Shown one piece after another: positions 14,309 to 22,088 of a DNA stretch of 34,031 nt. Source of the stretch: CAZJBP01 sp964544115 (GTDB lineage Bacteria; Verrucomicrobiota; Kiritimatiellia; UBA8416; JADHWI01); NCBI GenBank assembly GCA_964544115.1, contig CAZJBP010000011.1, positions 1 to 34,031 on the forward strand. The letters are read 5' to 3'. The translations under genes were made by a program, and so were the position numbers. Each line of letters begins with the position of its first letter. The stretch's first letter is position 1. The notes beneath the pieces are model-generated. The model was given only the letters and a program-made list of their open reading frames with translations. It was not told the origin of the DNA and did not search any database.

Positions 14309-15856
14309 ATGACTCAGGCACCGGGAGACTCCGGCCGTGGCATGCCCAGGGCTCAGTCCTTCGCGGTCTCAGCTTGGATGGTGCTTTTCCTCGTGGCCAC
14401 CCCGGGTGCCGGGGCCAACGGTCAGGCGGCGGACGAAGCCCCGGTCGCCACCAACGCAGTGTCAACAAACGCGGTTGCTGCGGTCGCCACTAACGCAGTT
14501 GCCGATGAGGCGGTCGTGCCCGCCGCCGAGGCGACCCTTGCGGCGGCCACACCGGTCGCCGCGCCTCCCGTTACAAGCGAGAAGTCGCCGGACTTCTCCG
14601 GCCGCCTGCGCGCGGTGTATGACTACCGCTCCATGGGCGATGACAAGGATTCCGACCTCTACGGCTATTGGTATCTCAACGGCAAGGACCTCGCGGACGG
14701 CCACCTGGACCTCTACTCCTCCGGCCGGCACCGCTCCGACCTCGATGGCACCCACACCTCCTATGCCGACGATGCCTACGTCAGCTCCGACGACACGGAC
14801 GGCGATCAGGACACGCGGGTCCTGCAACTGTACGCCGACGTGCATGACAAGGACGGGGATGTGGCGCTGCGCGCCGGGCGCCAGTATGTCGAGGTGGCCG
14901 ACTACATCCAGATGGACGGCGCACAGCTGATGCTCTTCGAGCCGCGCGACCTCGGCGGGCGCGTGTTTGCCGGCAAGCCGGTCAGCTTCTACTCCCCCGT
15001 CTCGGGAGATCTCTTCGCAGGCACCTCCGTCTCCGCAAAGCCGTGGGACGGCAACGTGTCCCGCCTGACCTACGCCCGCTACGAGGACGACAGCGAGAAC
15101 GCGGCCGACGATGCCCTCTTCCTCAACATGCGGCAGCGGGCGGGAGATTCCATGCAGGCGCGCGGCCAGGCGTCCCTCATGAACAGCGACTTCCGCATGG
15201 GCAGCCTCGATCTGTGGTATTTCGGGACCGATCGCGTGTCGGACCTGATGCTCGGCGTGCGCCACTGGGGCTCCTACAGCGCGGAATCGCGCGTGTATTC
15301 TCCGCTCTACGAAGTCCTGGGCAAGGCGTCGCCGTATACCTACACCTACATCCGGACGACGCAGGAAATCGTCACGTGGTTCCTCGTCTCGCCCGGCGCC
15401 GCGTGGCAGTTCATGGACAGCTCGGACGAGGACGCCCAGAACCAGGGCTATGGGCACTACGACCTGTCGTTCATGTTCGAGCCCACGCGCTCGCTGGACG
15501 CGACCCTGGCGGTGGAGTACTGGGACGTGCAGGACGGCGACCGCTTCACGGGCTTCAGCGGCGAAGTGCGCTACCGGCAAGCCCGGCTCTGGGAAGTCGC
15601 CGTGGGCGCCGCCTACCTGGACTACCAGTACCGGCAGTATTCGGACTTCTCCTACAGGTCGGAAGGCGGCGACGTGGTCCTCACGACGGATGGAACCTCG
15701 ACCGAAAGCTCGCCGAACGTGTATACCTATTTCCTGCGCGGCAAGTGGCGGGTCAATCCGCACCTCGTGGTCCGCCTTCAGGGCGACATCGAGGATGATT
15801 CCCAGGAGAGCGACCAGGCCTACCGCGGCCGAGCGTCGGTGGAGATACCGTTTTGA
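14309..15856 (+). CDS. Outer-membrane beta-barrel (porin-like), putative cytochrome conduit partner
   Basis: A 515-residue exported protein. A signal peptide ends near residue 40 and is followed by an Ala/Val/Thr-rich low-complexity segment (about 40-92, with repeated VATNAV/STNAV words). From about 93 the sequence alternates polar and aromatic-hydrophobic residues in the manner of transmembrane beta-strands (FSGRLRAVYDYRSM, LYGYWYLNGKD, VLQLYADVHD, RYRQARLWEVAVGAAYLDYQY, VYTYFLRGKWRVNPHLVVRLQGD). It ends in a C-terminal Phe (ASVEIPF), the usual beta-barrel assembly signal. The gene has an AGGAAGGGGAG ribosome site and its stop overlaps the start of the 22-haem lipoprotein. The position between two multihaem cytochromes suggests the sheath of a porin-cytochrome complex, comparable in concept to MtrB/PioB-type barrels. 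Sequence identity to those families cannot be claimed by eye. Confidence 0.75.
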   Translation: MTQAPGDSGRGMPRAQSFAVSAWMVLFLVATPGAGANGQAADEAPVATNAVSTNAVAAVATNAVADEAVVPAAEATLAAATPVAAPPVTSEKSPDFSGRLRAVYDYRSMGDDKDSDLYGYWYLNGKDLADGHLDLYSSGRHRSDLDGTHTSYADDAYVSSDDTDGDQDTRVLQLYADVHDKDGDVALRAGRQYVEVADYIQMDGAQLMLFEPRDLGGRVFAGKPVSFYSPVSGDLFAGTSVSAKPWDGNVSRLTYARYEDDSENAADDALFLNMRQRAGDSMQARGQASLMNSDFRMGSLDLWYFGTDRVSDLMLGVRHWGSYSAESRVYSPLYEVLGKASPYTYTYIRTTQEIVTWFLVSPGAAWQFMDSSDEDAQNQGYGHYDLSFMFEPTRSLDATLAVEYWDVQDGDRFTGFSGEVRYRQARLWEVAVGAAYLDYQYRQYSDFSYRSEGGDVVLTTDGTSTESSPNVYTYFLRGKWRVNPHLVVRLQGDIEDDSQESDQAYRGRASVEIPF

Positions 15857-17355
15857 ACGCAACCCTTTCCAGATGGACGCGGGGCGCGGCCCTTGCGGCG
15901 GCACTCGCGCTGGTCGGGCTCGCCGGCTGCAACAAGGACGATCAGTACGGCCTGAAGTTCAACCACGCCCAGCACGTGGTTGACGCAGAGCTGGCCTGCA
16001 CGCACTGCCACGGCACAGCCACCGCGAAGGGGTTCAAGGCTGTCGACCACGACGCCTGCGTGGAATGCCACAAGGACGAGGTCGAGTCGGACAAGATCAC
16101 CAAGGACACCTGCGGCTACTGCCACAAGGTGAAAGACCTTGAGGACATCAGCGTGGCGCCCCCCGCCACCGGCGCATCGCACGGCGTGTTCGTGCACACG
16201 CCGGCCCTGAGCAACCTCTGCCAGACCTGTCACGCGCCGCTTCTCAAGCCGGGCCAGGACCGGGTGCCGCCCATGACCCGCAACGCCGTCCTGAGCATGC
16301 GCGACCGCGGCCACGCGCTGAAGATGGACTGCACGGCGTGCCACGTCGGCATGGACCCCGCGGCCATGCCCGTGAGCCACGACCAGAACTGGACGCGCCG
16401 CCACGGCATGCCCGGCGAGCAGGACGCGGAGCTGTGCAGCGTGTGCCATAAGGAGGAGAGCTGCCGCGAGTGCCACCAGACCATGGAGCCACAGTCCCAC
16501 AACACCCAGTGGCGCCTCACGACGCACGGGGTGCAGGCCGACTGGGACCGCCGGCGATGCCAGACCTGCCACGAGCAGGACTTCTGCACGTCGTGCCATT
16601 CGGAAGTCCAGCCGCGATCCCACGGCGCCGGCTGGCGCCAGCGGCACTGCGACCAGTGTCATTCCAGCCCGTCCCAGGGCACCGGGTGCGCCACGTGCCA
16701 CGAGGGCTCGCTGGAGACGCACCCCAACCCGCACGCCGCGGGCTGGAACTCGCGCCACTGCGACACCTGCCACCCGGGAACGCCTGAGGAGGAGACCTGC
16801 CGGGCCTGCCATCCGGGCACGATTGCCGACCACGTCAACCCGCACGGCGCCGGCTGGGCCACTCGCCATTGCAACACGTGCCACGCCGGCTCGGCCGAGG
16901 AGGAGAAGTGCCGCGAGTGCCACCCCGGCAACATCTCCGACCATGTCAATCCGCACGGCGCCGGCTGGAGCACGCAGCACTGCAACAACTGTCACGTCGG
17001 CACCGCGGAGGAGGCCTCCTGCCGCGTGTGTCATCCCGGCACCATCGCCGATCACCCCAACCCGCACGGCGCCGGCTGGACCACCCGCCACTGCGACACC
17101 TGCCACCCGGGCACGCCCGAGGAGGAAGCCTGCCGGGTATGCCACCCGGGCAGCATCGCGACGCACCCGAACCCGCACGGCGCCGGCTGGAGCGATCGGC
17201 ACTGCTACAACTGCCACGCGGGGGCGGAGGCCCAGGAAGAATGCGCGATCTGTCACGAAGGCGGCGGCAGCGTCCTGGTCCACCAGAGCTTCTGGCCGCC
17301 CGTACACAACCGCTTCGGCGAGCAGGCCGACTGTTACTACTGCCACCAGCCGTAG
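15853..17355 (+). CDS. 22-haem c-type cytochrome lipoprotein with tandem two-haem repeats
   Basis: A 500-residue protein with a lipoprotein signal (LALVGLAGC, lipidated Cys26), so it is membrane anchored, either in the periplasm or on the cell surface. I count 22 CxxCH motifs, about one per 23 residues, an extreme haem density. Residues 27-253 hold nine irregular sites with distal His residues. Residues 254-477 are six tandem units of about 37 residues, each with two CxxCH and a shared 'NPHGAGW..RHC..CH' and 'CHPG.I..H' layout. The last CYYCH lies at the C-terminus. The start is TTG at 15853, overlapping the TGA of the barrel gene (TTGA) with GGAG upstream; there is no ATG in frame near it. 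Inferred role: an electron wire or reservoir coupled to the barrel. NrfB-, NapC- and OmcS-like assignments are not supported by any specific motif. Confidence 0.88.
   Translation: MNATLSRWTRGAALAAALALVGLAGCNKDDQYGLKFNHAQHVVDAELACTHCHGTATAKGFKAVDHDACVECHKDEVESDKITKDTCGYCHKVKDLEDISVAPPATGASHGVFVHTPALSNLCQTCHAPLLKPGQDRVPPMTRNAVLSMRDRGHALKMDCTACHVGMDPAAMPVSHDQNWTRRHGMPGEQDAELCSVCHKEESCRECHQTMEPQSHNTQWRLTTHGVQADWDRRRCQTCHEQDFCTSCHSEVQPRSHGAGWRQRHCDQCHSSPSQGTGCATCHEGSLETHPNPHAAGWNSRHCDTCHPGTPEEETCRACHPGTIADHVNPHGAGWATRHCNTCHAGSAEEEKCRECHPGNISDHVNPHGAGWSTQHCNNCHVGTAEEASCRVCHPGTIADHPNPHGAGWTTRHCDTCHPGTPEEEACRVCHPGSIATHPNPHGAGWSDRHCYNCHAGAEAQEECAICHEGGGSVLVHQSFWPPVHNRFGEQADCYYCHQP
16612..17283 (+). 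repeat. Six in-frame tandem repeats of about 111 bp (two-haem units)
   Basis: The units run over residues 254-290, 291-327, 328-364, 365-401, 402-438 and 439-477 of the 22-haem protein. The middle four are exactly 111 bases, with the same 'aacccgcacgg.gccggctgg' block in each. The last is 117 bases. DNA similarity is highest among units 2-5, consistent with recent duplication or gene conversion. The first unit diverges most, especially around its second haem site. Confidence 0.92.
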
Positions 17356-17363
17356 GGCAAACC

Positions 17364-17383
17364 CCGCCTTGCGCTTCAGGCGG
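17364..17383 (+). terminator. Possible terminator hairpin after the 22-haem gene
   Basis: An inverted repeat CCGCCT / AGGCGG with an 8-base loop, 8 bases after the stop codon. No T run follows, so rho-independent termination is uncertain. Confidence 0.3.
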
Positions 17384-17440
17384 CGTTCAGGACAGGATTA
17401 GTACCTTAACCATCCGGATCGCTGATAAAAAACAAGATGA

Positions 17441-17533
17441 TTACCACGGATAACACGGATAGCACTGATATGAAGTGGGTTGTGCTTTGTCATGTTGGCT
17501 TCCCCATCCGTGCCATCAGTGTAATCCGTGGTT
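17441..17533. repeat. Inverted pair of degenerate 9-bp repeats (extragenic palindrome)
   Basis: The left arm (17441-17470) consists of three units like CCACGGATA, ACACGGATA, GCACTGATA. The right arm (17506-17533) is the reverse complement pattern (ATCCGTGCC, ATCAGTGTA, ATCCGTGGT). The arms pair over about 28 bases with a few mismatches around a 35-base loop. Words of this kind (ACCACGGATNACACGGAT) recur between genes in many bacterial genomes. A second short repeat-like phrase, 'atcctgtagatcctgtcgg', lies at 17608-17626. These elements make up the content of the 297-base gap between the 22-haem gene and the next minus-strand gene. Confidence 0.75.
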
Positions 17534-17652
17534 GATTTTGGGTTGTGGGCGCAGCCCACTTTTGCAGGATGGCCGGACGTGTGCCCTACAGTCCGCAATC
17601 CGGACAATCCTGTAGATCCTGTCGGTTCCCCTCAGCAGCAACCCGGATCGCA

Positions 17653-18363
17653 TTACGGCGCCGGGGTCGTGCCGATCTCGAAATCGATGGGCTCGATGCC
17701 GCACGTGCCGCGGAGACTGGCCTTCGCCGCGCCGGACACAATCAGGTCGAACTCCACCGGCTTGACCCCGACGGCTGTCGCCGAGAAGGCGGCGAACTTG
17801 CCCTCCGGGGCTATGCGCTGCGTGATATTCGTGAACGCGGCGGGATCACGAGGTACCAGGGAGAGGATCTGGGTGGAGCCGGCTCTCGGGATCCGCACGA
17901 TCACCGCCAGCGGCTCCAGCGGATCTTCCGTCGACGGGGTAAACTGCAACGTGGCCTTGAACCCTTCGGGAACCTGCGTAATCACCGGCGGAGTCAGACG
18001 GAGTGCGTTCTTGGGATGGGTCATCGCCTCGGGCGCGGGGTTTGGCGCGGGAGCGGTCGCTGTCGCGGACGCGGGAGCCGGGGTCGGCATCACCGCCAGT
18101 TGGCCGGCGACTTGAGCCAGTTCCTGCGTCCCCTCCGCCCCGAACCGGTCACGGGCGGCCTGCTCGAACGGCGCGAGCAGCGCCCGCGTCCGCTGCAGTT
18201 CGGCCCGGGCCGCCGCGAGTTCAGCGGCCGCCGGCGAGGGCGTGGCTTCAGGGGTTGGCCCGGCCGGTCCGCGGCGCACCAGGACCAGCGTCGTTACCGA
18301 CGACAGCGCGGCCACCGCCACTAAACCACCGACCACCCACTTCGCGCTCATCCGTGATCCCAT
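17653..18363 (-). CDS. Unknown membrane-anchored protein
   Basis: A 236-residue protein I do not recognise. It has one N-terminal membrane segment or uncleaved signal (KWVVGGLVAVAALSSVTTLVLV), then a Pro/Thr/Ala linker, a short predicted coiled coil (about 45-90, AAAELAAARAELQRTRALLAPF), and a second Ala/Pro-rich linker. A C-terminal beta-rich domain follows (about 120-236). Its segments RLTPPVITQVPEGF and LIVSGAAKASLRGTCGIEPIDFEIG suggest a secreted Ig-like fold. A GAGGTG ribosome site precedes the ATG at 18363. It is transcribed against the cytochrome genes on either side, so it is probably an independent unit. No enzyme motif is visible. Confidence 0.6.
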   Translation of the reverse strand: MGSRMSAKWVVGGLVAVAALSSVTTLVLVRRGPAGPTPEATPSPAAAELAAARAELQRTRALLAPFEQAARDRFGAEGTQELAQVAGQLAVMPTPAPASATATAPAPNPAPEAMTHPKNALRLTPPVITQVPEGFKATLQFTPSTEDPLEPLAVIVRIPRAGSTQILSLVPRDPAAFTNITQRIAPEGKFAAFSATAVGVKPVEFDLIVSGAAKASLRGTCGIEPIDFEIGTTPAP

Positions 18364-18589
18364 CGCACACCTCGCTTCCAGTTCCAGATAGTCCGCCGCC
18401 GCCCCGTTACCCGCAAGCCCTTTCCGCCGCCCTCTTCGCCGCTGACTAACTTTCGTAGATTTCTCCCATTATCCGCCGAATACGTGGAATAAACCGCCTT
18501 GCCTAAGTCGCGCCTGTTGCGGCAAGCTTAAAGGAGTGTGGCACAAGGGTGCCTGTGTTTCGAACGGTTCGGAATCGGAGGAGTGTACC

Positions 18590-19162
18590 ATGACGCGTGT
18601 CGTGCTGGTGGCCCTGACCCTCGCCGGGGTGTCGATTGCCGCGGTGGCGGCGGACGAGCGTGACCCCGCAAACTACGTGGGCACGAAGTCGTGCAAGATT
18701 TGTCACATGAAGGACGCCACGGGCAACCAGTTTGCCAAGTGGAAGGACAGCCCGCACGCCAAGGCGTTCGAAACCCTCGGCACGCCCGAGGCCAAGGCGG
18801 TCGGAGCCAAGCTCGGGGTCGACAACCCGCAGCAGAGCCCGAAGTGTCTCAAGTGCCACTCGACGGCCTACAGCTGGACGGACGCGGTCAAGACCGACAA
18901 GATCGCCGTGGAAGAAGGCGTGAGCTGCGAGTCCTGCCACGGCCCGGGAGCCAACTACAAGGCCAAGGCTGTGATGGAGAACCGGGACCAGTGCATCGCC
19001 AACGGCATGGTCTATCCGGCCACCAAGAGCTGCACGCTCTGCCACAATGACCAGAACCCCACGTGGAAGGCGGACCGTTACACGACCAAGGACGGCAAGC
19101 CAGTCGGCTTCGACGTCGATCAGGCGTACGAGAAGATCAAGCACCCGGCCGCCGCCAAGTAA
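18590..19162 (+). CDS. Tetrahaem cytochrome c554-like protein
   Basis: A 190-residue periplasmic cytochrome with a signal peptide (VVLVALTLAGVSIAAVAA) and four CxxCH sites: CKICH, CLKCH, CESCH and CTLCH. The order and phrases (YVGTKSCKICH, SPHAKAFETL, SPKCLKCHSTAY, EGVSCESCHGPGANY, SCTLCHN) are those of the cytochrome c554 family. Members shuttle electrons from quinol or hydroxylamine oxidation systems; in anaerobes many have unknown partners. The ATG at 18590 follows CGGAGGAG. The ResB gene starts 13 bases after its stop, so cytochrome and maturation genes are likely one operon. In the 226-base upstream gap, a GGCAC-AAGG-GTGCC palindrome (18540-18553) and a CTTGCC/GGCAAG inverted repeat (near 18499-18525) are visible, both of unknown use. 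Confidence 0.85.
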   Translation: MTRVVLVALTLAGVSIAAVAADERDPANYVGTKSCKICHMKDATGNQFAKWKDSPHAKAFETLGTPEAKAVGAKLGVDNPQQSPKCLKCHSTAYSWTDAVKTDKIAVEEGVSCESCHGPGANYKAKAVMENRDQCIANGMVYPATKSCTLCHNDQNPTWKADRYTTKDGKPVGFDVDQAYEKIKHPAAAK

Positions 19163-19175
19163 TCGCGGAGAGCCC

Positions 19176-20378
19176 ATGACACGCACCGACGGGAACCCGC
19201 AGGACGCCAGCGCAGTGAGTCCGTCGAAGGACAGGAGACGCGGCTTGGCCGGCCTCCTGTCCTCCGTGCCGTTTGCGTCGAGCGTGGTTACCGCCATCGC
19301 GGCCGCCTGCGTGCTGGGGACGCTCCTACCCCAGGGCTCGCAGGTGGATGCGTACGTGCGGAAGCACCCCGAATCCGAGCGGCTGATGTCGCTGCTGACC
19401 AGCGCGGGGCTGACGCGGGTGTTCTCCTCATGGTGGTTTACCGCCCTGCTGCTGCTGCTGGCCGCCAGCCTGTCGGTCTGCACCTACCGGCGCTACGCCG
19501 CGGCGATGCGTCTTCGGGGGCGCCCCCGGGGCAGGGCGCTGGGCTCGATGGTCACGCACATCAGCATGCTCCTGATCCTCGCCGGCGGCGTGATCCGCGT
19601 CGTCTGGGGCGAGCGCGGCGACGTCGAGTTCACCGAGGGCGAAACGGCCCGCGCATTCGCCTCGGGCGATCGCATGGTGCCCCTGCCCTTCGGCATTCGC
19701 CTGGTCGATTTCCAGATCGAGACCTACGCAGAGAGCAACGCCGCGGCCGCCGTGACCGAGACGCTCCACGCGCATCTGCGGGCCGGCGGCGGGCAGTGGG
19801 AGCTGCCCGTGGCCGAGGGTGCGGAGAAGCGGCTGGAGGTGCCGGGACGGGACGGCGCGGCGGCGCAGGTGTTTCTCGTGCGCGTTCTCCAGCGCATCCC
19901 GGACTTCGTCGTCGACCCGTCGACCGGGAAGGCCGCCAGCCGGTCGGCCGAGCTGCGCAACCCCGCGCTCCGCGTGGAGGTCGTCCACGGCGCCGTGACC
20001 AACGCGCAGTGGGTGTTCGCCCTGCACCCGGACTTCAATCTGCACGGGGGGGGCGAGGCCGCCCCGCTGGATTTCCGCTACATCATCCAGGGCGCGCCCA
20101 CCCCCGGCCGCCAGATGGTCAAGGACTACCGGAGCACGCTGGAGGTGCTGGACGGCGATACGGTCGTCAAGAAGAAGACGATCGAGGTCAACGATCCGCT
20201 CTCCTTCGGGGGCTACACGTTCTACCAGTCCGGCTACAACCCGGATGATCCGACCTGGACCTCGCTGAGCGTCGTGCGCGACCCCGGGGTTCCTCTGGTT
20301 TACACCGGGTTTATCCTGCTGATCGCGGGGTTGACCGTGGTGTTCTATCTTTACCCTCACGGACGTCACGAGGACTGA
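19176..20378 (+). CDS. resB: ResB-like cytochrome c biogenesis protein (System II)
   Basis: A 400-residue ResB/Ccs1 family membrane protein. It has membrane helices at about 30-52 (VVTAIAAACVLGTLLPQGS), 85-105 (WWFTALLLLLAASLSVC), 125-145 and near the C-terminus (LVYTGFILLIAGLTVVFYLY), with a large periplasmic loop between. The family phrases TLLPQG, WWFTALLLLLAASLSVCTYRR and FGGYTFYQSGYNPDD are present. With CcsA, it forms the haem-delivery and ligation complex that attaches haem to CxxCH sites outside the inner membrane. It lies 13 bases after the c554-like gene and 15 before ccsA. This System II pair would mature the 35 haem sites encoded in the window. ATG 19176 is chosen because the longer open frame overlaps the cytochrome. 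Confidence 0.93.
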   Translation: MTRTDGNPQDASAVSPSKDRRRGLAGLLSSVPFASSVVTAIAAACVLGTLLPQGSQVDAYVRKHPESERLMSLLTSAGLTRVFSSWWFTALLLLLAASLSVCTYRRYAAAMRLRGRPRGRALGSMVTHISMLLILAGGVIRVVWGERGDVEFTEGETARAFASGDRMVPLPFGIRLVDFQIETYAESNAAAAVTETLHAHLRAGGGQWELPVAEGAEKRLEVPGRDGAAAQVFLVRVLQRIPDFVVDPSTGKAASRSAELRNPALRVEVVHGAVTNAQWVFALHPDFNLHGGGEAAPLDFRYIIQGAPTPGRQMVKDYRSTLEVLDGDTVVKKKTIEVNDPLSFGGYTFYQSGYNPDDPTWTSLSVVRDPGVPLVYTGFILLIAGLTVVFYLYPHGRHED

Positions 20379-20393
20379 CGCGGGAGCCGGACC

Positions 20394-21194
20394 ATGATGA
20401 CGATGACAACGCTGTTCGATATCGCCTTTGTCGCCTACCTGCTGGCCGTCGTGTCGGCGGCCATCGCCGTGTTCTCGACCCGCAAGCTCGCCGGCGCGGT
20501 ATCGGTGGCGTGGCTGGCAGCCGGCGCGGTCGTACAGACGGCCTACATCGCCGTGCGCTGGATGGAGGCCGGTCGCGCCCCGTTCAGCAACATGTTTGAG
20601 TCGCTGGTCCTGTTCGCGTGGGCCGTGGCCGTTGTCTACCTGGTGATCCGCGCGCGCATCAACCTGCCGCCGCTGGGCGCGGCCGCGTCCCTGCTGGTGG
20701 TGCTGGTCCTGGCCTACGCCAGCGCGTTCGAATCGGACATCAAGCCGCTGATGCCGGCGCTGCAGAGCAACTGGCTGTCGGTGCACGTCTTCACCTGCTT
20801 CCTGGGCTATTCCGCGTTCGCCATCTCCTTCCTGTCCGCCATCGGCTACCTCGTCGTCTCGCGCGCCGGCAGCGAGGCCCCCGAGGAGACCCGGGACAGC
20901 ATGGACCTGGTCACGGCCAAGACGATCGCCTTCGGTTTTCTCTTCCTGACGGTCGGCATCATCACCGGCGCCGTGTGGGCCAATTCGGCGTGGGGCACCT
21001 ACTGGTCGTGGGATCCGAAGGAGACCTGGTCGCTGGTCACCTGGCTGATCTACGCGGTGTACCTGCACTGCCGCTACATGCACGGCTGGCGCGGGCGGCG
21101 CGCGGCGTGGATTGCCGTGTTCGGGTTCGCGTCGGTGGTCTTCACCTACGTGGGCGTGAACTTCCTGCTTCCCGGGCTGCACAGCTATGCGTGA
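20394..21194 (+). CDS. ccsA: Cytochrome c synthetase subunit CcsA/CcsB (System II)
   Basis: A 266-residue polytopic membrane protein with an intact WWD haem-binding motif (WGTYWSWDPKETWSLVTWLIYAVYLH, about 203-228) and family histidines, including the one in NWLSVHVFTCFLGYSAF (about 124-140). About eight membrane helices are apparent. It exports haem and, with ResB, forms thioether bonds to CxxCH. The naming (CcsA or CcsB) varies between organisms. The next open frame overlaps its end, but its real start lies 55 bases downstream. In contrast to the hemA-linked relative at 10766-11614, this copy keeps all WWD tryptophans. Confidence 0.93.
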   Translation: MMTMTTLFDIAFVAYLLAVVSAAIAVFSTRKLAGAVSVAWLAAGAVVQTAYIAVRWMEAGRAPFSNMFESLVLFAWAVAVVYLVIRARINLPPLGAAASLLVVLVLAYASAFESDIKPLMPALQSNWLSVHVFTCFLGYSAFAISFLSAIGYLVVSRAGSEAPEETRDSMDLVTAKTIAFGFLFLTVGIITGAVWANSAWGTYWSWDPKETWSLVTWLIYAVYLHCRYMHGWRGRRAAWIAVFGFASVVFTYVGVNFLLPGLHSYA

Positions 21195-21249
21195 CCCCGG
21201 CGGCGCCCGGATGTTGAAACCGCTGGAAAGCAAAACGGAGAAACGAGCA

Positions 21250-22029
21250 ATGCCCCGCATGACTACAACACGAGTTCTCATCGGTGCGGCCCTGGCCCTG
21301 GCGTGCCCGGCCCTCAGCCTGGCCGGCGAGCCGCCGGACATGACGACCCTGAGCGGCACGGTGATGGAAACCACCAATGCCAGCCGCTACACCTACGTGC
21401 GACTAGACACCGGCACGACGAACATCTGGGCGGCCGGGCCCACGGTGACCGTGAAGGTCGGCGACGTTGTTTCGCTATCGGGCGCTTTCCCGATGACGGC
21501 CTTCCGCAGCCAGGCCCTCAACCGCACGTTTGACCTTGTGTACTTCGCCGGCCAGATCGTGCCTGCCGGCGGCGCCGACACGAACGCAGCGGTGGCCCTG
21601 CCCCCCGGGCATCCGGCCATCGACCGGGCCGCGGCGAAATCCGGCGTGACGCTGCCGCCCGGTCATCCCGACGTGGCAGCTGACGCGGCGGCGGCGAAGG
21701 ACGCCCCCATCGACTTCAAGGGCATCGTGAAGCCCGAGGGCGGCAACACCGTGGCGGAGGTCTGGGCCGGGCGGGCGGCGCTGGACGGGCAGACCGTCAC
21801 CGTCCGTGCCAAGGTGGTGCGCGTCGTGCCGCGCGTGTTGGACCGCACCTGGCTGCACCTGCGCGACGGGACCGGCGCCGAGGGCGAGAATGACCTGACC
21901 GTCACCACGGACGCCACCGCCGCCGTCGGAGATACGGTGACCGTGAGCGGCGTGGTGGGCGTGAATCGCGATTTCGGCGCGGGCTACACCTACGCCGTGA
22001 TCGTCGAGAAGGCAACCGTCAACCCCTGA
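21250..22029 (+). CDS. Exported two-domain OB-fold protein with PPGHP motifs
   Basis: A 259-residue exported protein with a signal peptide (VLIGAALALACPALSLAG). Two beta-barrel OB-like domains are visible. Domain 1 (about 32-115) contains LSGTVMETTNASRYTYVRLDTG, split as 'SGTVMETTN' and 'YTYVRLDTG', plus RTFDLVYFAGQ. Domain 2 (about 155-255) contains VTVRAKVVRVVP, TWLHLRDGTGAEG and DTVTVSGVVGVNRDFGAGYTY. Between them are two copies of LPPGHP (ALPPGHPAID, TLPPGHPDV) whose histidines could bind haem or metal. From memory, similar two-domain proteins accompany multihaem cytochromes in anaerobes; their function is unknown. The start is ATG 21250 with GGAG nine bases upstream; the earlier ATG at 21187 inside ccsA adds a non-signal segment. 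It follows resB-ccsA, suggesting cytochrome-related work. Confidence 0.65.
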   Translation: MPRMTTTRVLIGAALALACPALSLAGEPPDMTTLSGTVMETTNASRYTYVRLDTGTTNIWAAGPTVTVKVGDVVSLSGAFPMTAFRSQALNRTFDLVYFAGQIVPAGGADTNAAVALPPGHPAIDRAAAKSGVTLPPGHPDVAADAAAAKDAPIDFKGIVKPEGGNTVAEVWAGRAALDGQTVTVRAKVVRVVPRVLDRTWLHLRDGTGAEGENDLTVTTDATAAVGDTVTVSGVVGVNRDFGAGYTYAVIVEKATVNP

Positions 22030-22088
22030 AACCCGCGTGAACGGCCCGGGGCCGCAGCCCGCAAAACCCCCTCGGAACCCCGGCTGAG

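Noticed and set aside
16612..17283. Regular repeats as a CRISPR array
   Set aside because: The repeats are 111 bp, in frame, without unique spacers, and encode CxxCH haem sites.
18540..18558. TGGCAC...TGCC near the c554-like gene as a sigma-54 promoter
   Set aside because: The -24 and -12 elements are one base too close; the sequence is better explained as a GGCAC/GTGCC palindrome.
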